From: CBDDLJ01 sp965230635
GTDB taxonomy: Bacteria; Pseudomonadota; Gammaproteobacteria; UBA1113
Assembly (NCBI GenBank): GCA_965230635.1
Contig: CBDDLJ010000021.1
Location: forward strand, 1 to 64,000
DNA length: 64,000 nucleotides
Reading direction: 5' to 3'
Part shown: positions 16,735 through 25,706 of the stretch, piece by piece
Numbering within the stretch: position 1 is the stretch's first letter
Layout of the letters: each line of letters opens with the position of its first letter
Program-made: the position numbers and the translations under genes
Notes under the pieces: model-generated
Database searches by the model: none
What the model was told of the DNA's origin: nothing
The model's input: the letters and a program-made list of their open reading frames with translations, nothing else

Positions 16735-18237
16735 CAAGCTGGCTTTCTTTAGTAAAAATAGCCCAGGAATGAGAGCAAGAAAGATAATACCTGAAGCATA
16801 GAAGCAATTGATATACGCTATCATTGCCGCATGGCGTCCCAATTCAAAACCAAGGATCTGTGGTGTTATGGGATCGGTGAGTGTAAGCTGAGTGTCACTT
16901 AACCACTGATGCAGTGCTGGACTTGTTGGGTGAATATGTCCGCCTAACCGATTCCAGTTAGTTTGCGATAAACGTGTGATAAAAGTGGTAAAAATAGAAA
17001 CACCTACAGAGGTTCCAAAGCTACGACCGAAGCTGAATAATCCAGAGGCTTCTGCTAACTGATCTTCTCGCAGGGTGGTTAAGGCGATAACAGATAAAGG
17101 TATAAAAACAAGTCCCATGCCAAATCCTTGGATACCGCAAGTGACCATAATCCAGTAATCATTGATTGCTAGGGAAAAATTGCTCATGAGAAAAGAGCCA
17201 AAGGTACAACATAATAGACCGCAGCAAACTATTTTGCGCGGATCAAATTTATTTATTATGTTGGAAGTGACCATCATGCCAATAGCACAAGCAATTCCTC
17301 TTGGTGCCATGGTAAGGCCTGCCATAGTGGGGGAGTAATTTAACAGTGTTTCTAGCATAATCGGTTGAACAATAATAGTACCCATTATGCAAAAGCAATA
17401 GCAGCTGAGGATGATAGTGCCGGTTAAAAGGTTCCAATCACCAAATAAACGCAAATTGATAATATTATTTTTAATGAGTAAACCGCGAGTAATAAAAACA
17501 GCTAGGCAACTAATACTGACTGCAAACAGTATTGTCATTGAGTAGCTTTCAAACCAACTATTTTGATTGCCGCGATCAAGAAATAGTTGCAAGCCACCAA
17601 CTCCGATTGCCATTAGGATTAGTCCTAAAAAATCAGTTTTGATTTTTTTGCCTTCGGAACTACGTACAAATTGAAGCACCATCATAAAGGCAATCAGAGA
17701 AATAGGAATATTGATATAGAAAACCCACCGCCAATTTGTTGCATCAGTGATAATACCGCCTAAAGTGGGGCCTAAAATGGGAGCAACCATAATACCTATG
17801 CCCCATATTGCCATAGCTTGCCCTTGTTTTTCCGCTGGGAAGATGCTGCGTAGAATATATTGTGACATGGGAACAAGCATTGCACCAAACATGCCTTGTA
17901 AAATTCGAAAAGTAATGATTTGTGTTAAATTGACAGATAAGCCACAGAGCATAGAGCTTATTAAAAAGCCCCCTATGTTAATTAACAACAATCTTTTACT
18001 GCCAAAACGAACAACACAATAACCCGTGAGTAACATACAAATTGCAGCGGTTACAATGTATGAGGTTATCACCCAACTGATTTGATCAGCATTGGCACCT
18101 AATGATCCCATCATGTCGGGGAGTGCGACATTGACAATCGTCATATCAAGGACTTCAATAATAGCCACTAACATGACTGCAATGGTGATGATGGCTTTTT
18201 CAAACTGAGTATCAGTTGTCCTGTTAGTATGCTTCAT
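16666..18237 (-). CDS. DHA2-family drug efflux MFS transporter (EmrB-like)
   Basis: 523 residues with about 14 hydrophobic segments, as in the EmrB/QacA 14-TM family. The N-terminal LDMTIVNVALPDMMGSLG (motif D1-like) and GPTLGGIITDATNWRWVFYINIP (motif C, followed by the typical NWRW) are diagnostic. It exports hydrophobic compounds by proton antiport, with the preceding gene as periplasmic adaptor: its ATG overlaps that gene's stop by 4 bp. It needs an outer-membrane TolC partner, not seen here. The 3' end overlaps pgpA tail to tail. Confidence 0.93.
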   Translation of the reverse strand: MKHTNRTTDTQFEKAIITIAVMLVAIIEVLDMTIVNVALPDMMGSLGANADQISWVITSYIVTAAICMLLTGYCVVRFGSKRLLLINIGGFLISSMLCGLSVNLTQIITFRILQGMFGAMLVPMSQYILRSIFPAEKQGQAMAIWGIGIMVAPILGPTLGGIITDATNWRWVFYINIPISLIAFMMVLQFVRSSEGKKIKTDFLGLILMAIGVGGLQLFLDRGNQNSWFESYSMTILFAVSISCLAVFITRGLLIKNNIINLRLFGDWNLLTGTIILSCYCFCIMGTIIVQPIMLETLLNYSPTMAGLTMAPRGIACAIGMMVTSNIINKFDPRKIVCCGLLCCTFGSFLMSNFSLAINDYWIMVTCGIQGFGMGLVFIPLSVIALTTLREDQLAEASGLFSFGRSFGTSVGVSIFTTFITRLSQTNWNRLGGHIHPTSPALHQWLSDTQLTLTDPITPQILGFELGRHAAMIAYINCFYASGIIFLALIPGLFLLKKASLSADKASPPPQQKMQTQTSINTG

Positions 18238-19283
18238 GACATCGTGTTAGTGATGATAGCTGTGTTGCAGTTATTGTGCTTAGTGGCCATTTTATCTTGT
18301 GTATTTACTGTAATTTTTGTGCTAGCACCAATACGTAATGGAACCGAGGGTTTATCATCATTGAATATGATTTTTACAGGAAACCGTTGTGTCACTTTAA
18401 TCCAATTTCCAGTTGCATTTTCAGGTGGTAGCAATGAAAAAGCGGCGCCACTACCAGAGCTAATACTGTCAATATACCCTGTAAATTTTTTCTTTGGATA
18501 CATATCTATTTGAATAGTAACTGCTTGGCCAGGTTTGAGATATTTGAGCTGGGTTTCTTTGAAATTTGCATCAACCCACCAGCAATGGTTTTCAACAAGG
18601 TAAAATAACGGTTGATTTGCCGTAATTGTCGTGCCTTGACGCAATTTGAAATGAGTGACATTGCCATCGCAGGGTGAGTATATTTTTGTATAGGCCAGCT
18701 TCAATTCACTTTGGTTTAATTCAGCTTGTGCTTTTTGTATTTTTGCATTGAGTTCACCGGTATTACCCAATTGAGTATAAGCTTGTTGTAATTGTTTTTC
18801 TGCTGCCCGAAACGATGCCATTGCTGAATCTAATTTACCTTTTACATCATCACCACTTGCTAAGGGTGCTTGGCCTTTTTTAACTAATGTCATGATACGC
18901 TGGTAGTTTTTTTGTTGTAAAGTTAGCAAGGCTTTGCTGCGATTGAGCTGTTCTTGAGCAATATTAACACTATCATTATCTGAATTCATTTGTTGCTTAG
19001 CTAGTTTTAAGTTAGCTTTTGCACGGTCTACCTCTATTTGATAAGAACTGGGATCAATTTTAAAGAGTAAGTCGCCTTTTTTGACAGGTTGATTATTTTT
19101 TATATAAATTTCAGCAACAGGACCATTAACTTGTGCTGCAATTTGAACAACATTGGCTGAAATATAGGCATCTTCGGTTTCTGGGTGTAAAAGCTTGTGT
19201 GAGAAATAGCCATATAAAGCGATAACAACTCCACTGATGATGATTAAGAGACCACCCATTTTCATTCTGTTTGATAATTGCAA
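18234..19283 (-). CDS. HlyD-family membrane fusion protein (EmrA-like)
   Basis: 349 residues. One N-terminal membrane anchor (residues ~9-28) is followed by a biotinyl/lipoyl-like half (ETEDAYISANVVQIAAQVNGPVA), a coiled-coil hairpin (~95-190) and a beta-barrel domain (DGNVTHFKLRQGTTI). It bridges the EmrB-type pump to an outer-membrane channel. Overlap with the pump gene (ATGA) indicates translational coupling. A palindrome GTATG-N8-CATAC sits ~90 bp upstream (19372-19389) and might be an operator. Confidence 0.93.
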   Translation of the reverse strand: MQLSNRMKMGGLLIIISGVVIALYGYFSHKLLHPETEDAYISANVVQIAAQVNGPVAEIYIKNNQPVKKGDLLFKIDPSSYQIEVDRAKANLKLAKQQMNSDNDSVNIAQEQLNRSKALLTLQQKNYQRIMTLVKKGQAPLASGDDVKGKLDSAMASFRAAEKQLQQAYTQLGNTGELNAKIQKAQAELNQSELKLAYTKIYSPCDGNVTHFKLRQGTTITANQPLFYLVENHCWWVDANFKETQLKYLKPGQAVTIQIDMYPKKKFTGYIDSISSGSGAAFSLLPPENATGNWIKVTQRFPVKIIFNDDKPSVPLRIGASTKITVNTQDKMATKHNNCNTAIITNTMS

Positions 19284-19415
19284 AATAATACTCCAATCTC
19301 ATACTGTCATTAACGGATTTTGTTCAGGATAGTGTAGTTTTCTTTATGTGTAAATTTATTTATTTAGAAGAGTATGGAAAAATGCATACCGGAGTATTTG
19401 AAATGAATAGATGAA

Positions 19416-19886
19416 CTATTTTCGATGGTATGGATGGTGATGAGCGATAGTCAGTGCTCGGTATAATTGTTCAACAGCAATGATGCGAGCTAGCGTGTGT
19501 GGATAAGTTAATCGTGATAATGACCAGCTGGTTTCAGCTTGTTGCAAGCATTTGTTGGCAAGTCCATCAGGCCCGCCGATGAGCAATGTGATATTCGAGT
19601 GATGCATTTGCCAAGTTTGTATTTGTTGACTTAATTCGATGCTTGACCATTGATTGCCTGTTTCATCGAGTGTGATCAACACACTGTTTTTAGGTGTAGC
19701 GGCGAGTAGTTTATCACCTTCTTCTTCAATTAATGGTTGAATATTTGTTTTCTTATTGCGTTTTTGCATGGGAATTTCAATTAATTTAAAATGACAAAAA
19801 GCAGATAAGCGTTTAGCAAATTCATTGACTGGCTGATTAACCCATGCGGGGAGATTTTTGCCGATGGCAATGAGTGTTATATTCAT
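19416..19886 (-). CDS. rlmH: 23S rRNA pseudouridine-1915 N3-methyltransferase
   Basis: 156 residues from the ATG at 19886, which overlaps the rsfS stop as ATGA; a longer in-frame extension is not needed. SPOUT-class knotted methyltransferase: LLIGGPDGL is the SAM-binding loop and the C-terminal EQLYRA...HPYHR is the family hallmark. It methylates pseudouridine 1915 in helix 69 of the assembled 70S ribosome. It is the last gene of the leuS-lptE-holA-nadD-rsfS-rlmH operon. Confidence 0.96.
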   Translation of the reverse strand: MNITLIAIGKNLPAWVNQPVNEFAKRLSAFCHFKLIEIPMQKRNKKTNIQPLIEEEGDKLLAATPKNSVLITLDETGNQWSSIELSQQIQTWQMHHSNITLLIGGPDGLANKCLQQAETSWSLSRLTYPHTLARIIAVEQLYRALTIAHHHPYHRK

Positions 19887-20230
19887 TGTTGCGTTTCGAT
19901 TGCCTTTGGAGGATGGCTCCATAGCTTTTCTAAGCTATAAAATAGACGTGTTTTTGGTTGCATAATATGAACAATAATATCACATAAGTCAATTAATATC
20001 CATTCACCATCATCTTCACCTTCTATTCCTAATGGCCGGCATTGTTGCTGTTTTACATTTTCAATGATGCGGTTTGCAATTGATTTGACGTGACGTGAGG
20101 AGTTGCCTGTACAAACGATCATGTAATCGGCTATATCAGTTAACTGCTTTACATCAATGACAACAATATCTGTGGCTTTAATGTCATGTAGTGTGTCAAT
20201 AATCAGAGTTTCAAGTGCTTTTACTTTCAT
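19883..20230 (-). CDS. rsfS: Ribosomal silencing factor RsfS
   Basis: 115 residues from the ATG at 20230, which has AGGA 5 bp upstream; the longer in-frame start would overlap nadD heavily. It contains the conserved DIVVIDVKQLTDIADYMIVCTGNSSRHVKSIA and EGEDDGEWILIDLCDIIVHIM blocks. RsfS binds L14 and blocks 30S-50S joining in stationary phase. It overlaps rlmH by 4 bp. Confidence 0.96.
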   Translation of the reverse strand: MKVKALETLIIDTLHDIKATDIVVIDVKQLTDIADYMIVCTGNSSRHVKSIANRIIENVKQQQCRPLGIEGEDDGEWILIDLCDIIVHIMQPKTRLFYSLEKLWSHPPKAIETQQ

Positions 20231-20243
20231 ATCATTCCTACTA

Positions 20244-20915
20244 TTAGCTAGTTGTACTATCATTATATAACTGTTTTCGCTCAATATATGCCAATATATT
20301 TTCTGGTACTAAAAAGCGTGGAGTGATACCAGCATTTATTTGTGCGCGAATTTGAGTTGATGAAATATCCATTTCTGTAACAGATTGGTAATAGATTTTA
20401 CCGGACAAATTGTCGTGCAGCTCAGTGATGTCGTCAGCCAGATGATTGGCAAGGAAATCCTCTAATTCAGTTGATAATTCAAGTGAAAAACCAGGGCGTT
20501 TCATAATAATAATATGCGATATATCAATAATTTTTTTCCATTGATGCCAGGTTGGTAATTGCATAAAAGTGTCAGAGCCTACCAGCAGGCAAAGCGGTGT
20601 ATCTGTAAACTTTTGTTTAAACTCTTTCAGTGTATCGATGGTATAGGAAGGTGTATCACGTTTAAGCTCGCAATCACTGACCACTAAATCAGAGCAGTTG
20701 TCGGTTGCAAGCATCAGCATGGAAAATCGATCCCGATCAGAGGCAATCGCTCCCTCTTTATGTACAGGGTTTTTGCATGGGATAAAGTGAATTTGCTGCA
20801 ATTGACAAATGGCTAAAATTTCCACAGCGCTACGCAAATGACCCAAGTGAATGGGATCGAAGGTTCCACCGTAGAGCCCAATAGGTTTCGCGTGTGTTGT
20901 CATGTTACTATCCAT
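20244..20915 (-). CDS. nadD: Nicotinate-nucleotide adenylyltransferase
   Basis: 223 residues. GLYGGTFDPIHLGHL is the nucleotidyltransferase (T/H)xGH motif and SSTQIR the C-terminal substrate motif. It converts nicotinate mononucleotide and ATP to deamido-NAD in NAD synthesis. The start ATG overlaps the holA stop by 8 bp; a second Met at codon 5 is an alternative. Cytosolic. Confidence 0.96.
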   Translation of the reverse strand: MDSNMTTHAKPIGLYGGTFDPIHLGHLRSAVEILAICQLQQIHFIPCKNPVHKEGAIASDRDRFSMLMLATDNCSDLVVSDCELKRDTPSYTIDTLKEFKQKFTDTPLCLLVGSDTFMQLPTWHQWKKIIDISHIIIMKRPGFSLELSTELEDFLANHLADDITELHDNLSGKIYYQSVTEMDISSTQIRAQINAGITPRFLVPENILAYIERKQLYNDSTTS

Positions 20916-21939
20916 TAATCGGTTTGCTAGTCGAGCGTAGTGTAATATAAGTGCCTAATTGATGTAAAGCATGCCACGCATTGCCGCCAGTGATGCCTTT
21001 AATCGTTTGATCGATCGGTGTTAGTTTCACTAATAACTTTTGGCATAGCGTATACTCAAAAGATTGCATGACTTGATGAATAAATTGCTGTCGAAATGTT
21101 GGGATGCCAAGTTGTTTAAACGTTGATTCTGTCAGTGTGCCTTGTTTCGCATGGTAAGTTAGTGCTGTTAGTAGGCGTAATTCACGTGCAATGGCCCATA
21201 GTACTAAGACAACCTCAATACCTTCTGCTTGTAAGTGTTGTAAAATAGTGGTTTGTCTTAAGGTATCGCCTAGTAAGCAGGCATCCACCCATTGGAAAAT
21301 ATCATAGTGAGCATTGTCAGTAAGGATATTTTTTAGCATGGCCAGTGTAATATGCTTTTCGGTATAAGCTAATTTTATTTTTTCAATAGCTTGTTGCGCA
21401 GCTAGCAAATTACCTTCCACCATGTTGGAAAAAAAAGCTAAGCCATCAGAGCTAATCGTCATTTGCTCGCGATTAAGCCGTTGTTGTAGCCACTGAGGTA
21501 ATTTTTCCTGGTTGACAGGCCATATAGGAATAATTGCACCATGTTGTTCAATCATTTTAAACCATTTACTGCGTTGACTGCTAGTATCAAGGCGTGGCAT
21601 GGTAATCAATAATATGACATCCGCATGTGCTAGTTGTAGGTACTCACACAGCGCTTTAGAGCCTTGTTTCCCGGGCTTACCGTTAGTGACAGTTAAGTCA
21701 ATAATGGTTTTGTTACTAAATAAGGATAAACGTTGGCTGGCTGATAATAACTGTCCCCAAGAAAAACCTTGGTCGTTAGTCGTTAAACGAATATGATGTT
21801 GAAATCCTATTTTTTTTGAGTGTTGTAAAATACAATCGTGTGTTTCATTGACTAGTAAAGGTTCGTCACCAAAGATAAGATAGACCGGTTGTAATGTTTG
21901 CTGTAAATGTTTTTCTAGGTTATTAACGGTTAACTTCAT
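20908..21939 (-). CDS. holA: DNA polymerase III delta subunit
   Basis: 343 residues, the normal length. The N-terminal LQPVYLIFGDEPLLVNE and the SLFSNKTIIDLTV region match the AAA+-like clamp-loader wrench subunit, which opens the beta clamp ring. It lacks a functional P-loop, as expected for delta. It overlaps lptE by 17 bp upstream and nadD by 8 bp downstream, within the leuS operon. Confidence 0.95.
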   Translation of the reverse strand: MKLTVNNLEKHLQQTLQPVYLIFGDEPLLVNETHDCILQHSKKIGFQHHIRLTTNDQGFSWGQLLSASQRLSLFSNKTIIDLTVTNGKPGKQGSKALCEYLQLAHADVILLITMPRLDTSSQRSKWFKMIEQHGAIIPIWPVNQEKLPQWLQQRLNREQMTISSDGLAFFSNMVEGNLLAAQQAIEKIKLAYTEKHITLAMLKNILTDNAHYDIFQWVDACLLGDTLRQTTILQHLQAEGIEVVLVLWAIARELRLLTALTYHAKQGTLTESTFKQLGIPTFRQQFIHQVMQSFEYTLCQKLLVKLTPIDQTIKGITGGNAWHALHQLGTYITLRSTSKPING

Positions 21940-22486
21940 CGTTTGAATCCAGTTGTTGTGCTGCTAATGCATTTTGCACGTCGGTTGAACTTAGTTGAGC
22001 AAGCAGTTGGTAAGCGATATCGCGCTGGATTTCAGTAATCAGTATTTCTTTTTCAATGGGGGTGCTTAACACTTGCCCTTCATTGACCATATAATTGCGA
22101 AAAGCGCTAATCGTTTTTGGTCCATACAGGATTTTATTTTCAGTATTGCGTAAGTCATAAGCCACTTTATAGGTTAAAGTGTATTGTTTTGTTGCGGAGC
22201 TAGCGCTTTCACTAAGTACTCTATTTTTATAGGATTCATTAAAGATCCGTAGCGTTAGTTGTGCTTGATTGGCTTGAGGCATTAAATTAACATGTAGTGA
22301 TTTTAGAATTTGCGCTAATTGAATCGTCAGCTTGCCGTATGGCTCGGCACTGGATAAGTGTATGCTATGCAATTCTGTCGGCAAAGGCATTGTATGACGC
22401 AGTGAAAAACCGCAGCTTGCCACTGAAAGGCAGACAGTAATAACATAAACATAACGTAAAATAATTTTATTCAGCTGAGTTGGCAA
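21923..22486 (-). CDS. lptE: LPS-assembly lipoprotein LptE
   Basis: 187 residues. The signal peptide ends in a lipobox LSVASC (Cys ~25), so the mature protein is an outer-membrane lipoprotein. The sequence after it, CGFSLRHTMPLPTEL, is typical of LptE (RlpB). It plugs and helps assemble the LptD translocon that delivers LPS to the cell surface. It lies 4 bp after leuS, as in other gammaproteobacteria. Similarity in this family is low; the call rests on lipobox plus position. Confidence 0.9.
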   Translation of the reverse strand: MPTQLNKIILRYVYVITVCLSVASCGFSLRHTMPLPTELHSIHLSSAEPYGKLTIQLAQILKSLHVNLMPQANQAQLTLRIFNESYKNRVLSESASSATKQYTLTYKVAYDLRNTENKILYGPKTISAFRNYMVNEGQVLSTPIEKEILITEIQRDIAYQLLAQLSSTDVQNALAAQQLDSNDEVNR

Positions 22487-22490
22487 GATA

Positions 22491-24998
22491 TTACATCCTT
22501 ACAACAATGTTGATAAGTCTATCAGGCACATAAATAATTTTTTGTGGCGATTTGTTCGCAATGTGCTCTCGAATTTTTTCATTTGCCAATGCAGCATTTT
22601 TTATTGTTTCTTCATCAGCGCTTTTAGCAACAACAATTTCACTACGTAACTTACCATTAATTTGAACGACTAGTTTTACCCTATCTGTTTTTAACGCTTC
22701 TTCAGAGAATGTTGGAAATGTTGATTGAAGAATATTTGGACCAAAGCCCACAGTTATCCATAAATTATGTGTAATGTGAGGAGCAATGGGTGCCAGCAAG
22801 CGTAATAATATGCTCATAGTTTCTTGTTGTAACATTAATTGGTGTGGAATTCTTGCACTAGTCTGGCTAGTCGAAGTGGATTGGTTGATTCTCTCTAGCA
22901 GATTGTTAATTTTCATGCAGGCTGAAACGACGGTATTAAATTGTAGTCGCTGGTAATCAAATGATGCTTGCTTTAAAATTTCGTGTAATTCACGTCGTTG
23001 CTCTAAAATAGCAAAATCAGCATGCTGCCATTCGCTTTGTATGCTGTCTTCTTGCTGACATTGCTTATTTAATGCAAGCAATTTTTTATTTGCCATGCAG
23101 GTTTGATACATTTTTTTTAAGAAACGAAAAGAACCAGCAACACCTTGATCAGACCATTCTAGCGATTGCTCAGGAGGTGCTGCAAACATTGAAAACAAAC
23201 GTACTGTATCTGCCCCAAATTTTTCAATCAAGGTACTAGGATCAACAACATTGCCTTTTGATTTTGACATTTTTGTACCATCTTTTAGCACCATACCTTG
23301 AGTTAGCAAGCGTAAGAAGGGTTCGTCGGAATTCAGCAAGCCTTCATCACGCAAAAGTTTATGAAAAAATCGTGCATACAACAAATGTAAGACGGCATGT
23401 TCCACGCCGCCGATGTATTGATCAACAGGACACCAATAATTAGCTCGGTGATCTAATATGGCGGAAGTTTGATCATGGCTTGCAAAGCGAGCATAGTACC
23501 AAGAAGATTCGATGAAAGTGTCAAACGTATCCGTTTCCCGATGCGCTGGTTTTCCACATTTTGGGCATAGCGTTTCATAGAATTCTGGCATGCTTTTCAA
23601 TGGCGATGTTGGGCCATCTAGTTTTAAGGATTCTGGCAATAGCACAGGTAAATCCTGCTCAGGTACGGGCACGGCACCACAGTCGTCACAATAAATAATG
23701 GGAATTGGACTTCCCCAATAACGTTGTCTTGAAATACCCCAGTCACGTAAGCGGTAATTGGTTTTGCGCTTTCCCTTGTGTTGTTTTTCTAATAAGTCAG
23801 CGATGGTTTCGCAGGCTTGTTCTGATGTTAAGCCGTTGCAATCACCACAGTTATATAAGATACCATAATCTGTGAAGGGCTTTTGTTGGTAATCCCAGTC
23901 AGCGTTATCTTTCGGTTTTAATATGGGTATTATAGGTAATTGATGTTTTTGTGCAAACTCATGGTCACGTTCATCATGCGCTGGTACTGCCATGACACCA
24001 CCGGTACCGTATTCCATGACAACATAATTTCCAACCCAAATGGGGATGCAGGTATCATTGAGTGGGTGATATGCTTGCAAGCCAGTATCAATACCACGCT
24101 TTTCCTGTGTCGCTAGTTCTGCTTCAGTCATTTTAGTGTGGCTGCATTCTTCAATAAAGCGTTTTAGCGTAGGGTTATTTTTTGCTGCAGCTTGTGCTAA
24201 TGGATGTTGCGGAGCAATAGCTAAATAAGTAGCACCAAATAAAGTGTCTGCCCGAGTTGTATAGACAGTAATCGTGTGTTCCATATCAGCAACAGGAAAG
24301 TGAATTTCAAGCCCAGTGGAGCGGCCAATCCAATTCCTTTGCATAGTTTTCACCTGTTCAGGCCAATGATCTAATTGCTCTAAACTATCAATTAATTCAT
24401 CAGCATAGGCAGTGATTTTTAAAAACCATTGAGGAATTTCACGCTGTTCGATAGTAGCGCCAGAGCGCCAACCTTTGCCATCAACTACTTGTTCATTGGC
24501 TAATACGGTTTGATCAATCGGGTCCCAATTAACGATAGCATTTTTACGGTAAACTAAGCCTTTTTTAAAGAGTTGTACGAAAAACCATTGTTCCCAGCGA
24601 TAATAGTTGGTGGAGCAAGTGGCAATTTCACGTTGCCAGTCGTAGGCAAAGCCTAAGCGCTTGAGTTGGTGCTGCATTCTTTTAATATTCAGGTTGACGT
24701 TATCCGATGGAGTAATATTGTGTTTTAGTGCTGCATTTTCTGCTGGTAGTCCAAAGGCATCCCAACCGATAGGTTGTAAGACATTTTTTCCTTGCATGTG
24801 TTGATAGCGCGAGACAACATCACCAATGGTATAATTTCGAACATGACCCATGTGTAAATCACCACTTGGGTAAGGGAACATGGATAGGCAATAGAATTTT
24901 TCTTTTTCAGGGGCTTCACTTGCCCGAAAGCTTTGGTGTTCATTCCAATAGGCTTGCGCGCTTACTTCAATGTCGGCCGGTTTATATTCTTGCTCCAT
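22491..24998 (-). CDS. leuS: Leucyl-tRNA synthetase
   Basis: 835 residues. Class I signatures are present: PYPSGDLHMGHVRNYTIGD (HIGH) and DGTKMSKSKGNVVDP (KMSKS). The CP1 editing domain, with the GTGGVMAVPAHDERD segment, lies between them; the tRNA-binding domain is C-terminal. It charges tRNA-Leu and edits misactivated residues. First gene of the operon continuing through rlmH. Confidence 0.98.
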   Translation of the reverse strand: MEQEYKPADIEVSAQAYWNEHQSFRASEAPEKEKFYCLSMFPYPSGDLHMGHVRNYTIGDVVSRYQHMQGKNVLQPIGWDAFGLPAENAALKHNITPSDNVNLNIKRMQHQLKRLGFAYDWQREIATCSTNYYRWEQWFFVQLFKKGLVYRKNAIVNWDPIDQTVLANEQVVDGKGWRSGATIEQREIPQWFLKITAYADELIDSLEQLDHWPEQVKTMQRNWIGRSTGLEIHFPVADMEHTITVYTTRADTLFGATYLAIAPQHPLAQAAAKNNPTLKRFIEECSHTKMTEAELATQEKRGIDTGLQAYHPLNDTCIPIWVGNYVVMEYGTGGVMAVPAHDERDHEFAQKHQLPIIPILKPKDNADWDYQQKPFTDYGILYNCGDCNGLTSEQACETIADLLEKQHKGKRKTNYRLRDWGISRQRYWGSPIPIIYCDDCGAVPVPEQDLPVLLPESLKLDGPTSPLKSMPEFYETLCPKCGKPAHRETDTFDTFIESSWYYARFASHDQTSAILDHRANYWCPVDQYIGGVEHAVLHLLYARFFHKLLRDEGLLNSDEPFLRLLTQGMVLKDGTKMSKSKGNVVDPSTLIEKFGADTVRLFSMFAAPPEQSLEWSDQGVAGSFRFLKKMYQTCMANKKLLALNKQCQQEDSIQSEWQHADFAILEQRRELHEILKQASFDYQRLQFNTVVSACMKINNLLERINQSTSTSQTSARIPHQLMLQQETMSILLRLLAPIAPHITHNLWITVGFGPNILQSTFPTFSEEALKTDRVKLVVQINGKLRSEIVVAKSADEETIKNAALANEKIREHIANKSPQKIIYVPDRLINIVVRM

Positions 24999-25169
24999 AC
25001 GATCCTCTCTAAATTATATTAATAAAATCATAACGCAGATGACTATAAGGTGCAAAAATTGTTGTATATTGGCAAAGAATGCCTAAACATTAATCTGCTT
25101 GAACGGATTGGAACGTTTCAACTCTTTGACTATACTTAAACAATAAGGCAAAAAGTTTTGGAGATCGTC

Positions 25170-25706
25170 ATGCCAGAGAAAACAACGAAAAAATCATGGG
25201 AAGTTGCGTATGAGAAAATGTTGCATCGAGTAAAGAGCGCAAGTGACCATTGGCAGGAAAAAAATGGCCAGCAAATGGCAGGCTATATTCGTCATGCTAA
25301 AGAAAAAGCTGTTGCGTTAGGTGAAATTTCCGAGCAGGAAGCTGAAAAAATTGCTCATTATTTACAGAGAGATATCAATGAAGCGGCTAAATTTATGCTA
25401 AATGCACAAAAATTGTTTAAAGAATCGTTATATTTTGATTGGAAAGTGATCGAAGATCGATTGTATGACGCTTGCTCTCAAGTAGCTGATAAGACAGCAC
25501 TCGAATTGCAACGATTTAAACATCAATTAAAAATGCATAAAGTTATTTACCGTGCAGGTGAAGTTACTGGTCCCGGTAGTTTTCAGTGTTCAAAATGTGG
25601 TCAAAACGTGCATTTTGATAAAGTGAGTGAGATTTTCCCTTGTAGTCGATGTCAAAACAAGGACTTTATTCGGTTAGCGTCGGCGGATGATGTGACACCA
25701 ACATAA
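25170..25706 (+). CDS. YbeL-like zinc-ribbon protein (DUF1451)
   Basis: 178 residues from the ATG at 25170, with GGAG 6 bp upstream; the in-frame TTG at 25158 is less likely. A helical first part (to ~145) is followed by a zinc ribbon, CSKCGQNVHFDKVSEIFPCSRC. E. coli ybeL also sits beside leuS. Function unknown. It is divergent from leuS, and its end overlaps lnt by 33 bp, tail to tail. Confidence 0.85.
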   Translation: MPEKTTKKSWEVAYEKMLHRVKSASDHWQEKNGQQMAGYIRHAKEKAVALGEISEQEAEKIAHYLQRDINEAAKFMLNAQKLFKESLYFDWKVIEDRLYDACSQVADKTALELQRFKHQLKMHKVIYRAGEVTGPGSFQCSKCGQNVHFDKVSEIFPCSRCQNKDFIRLASADDVTPT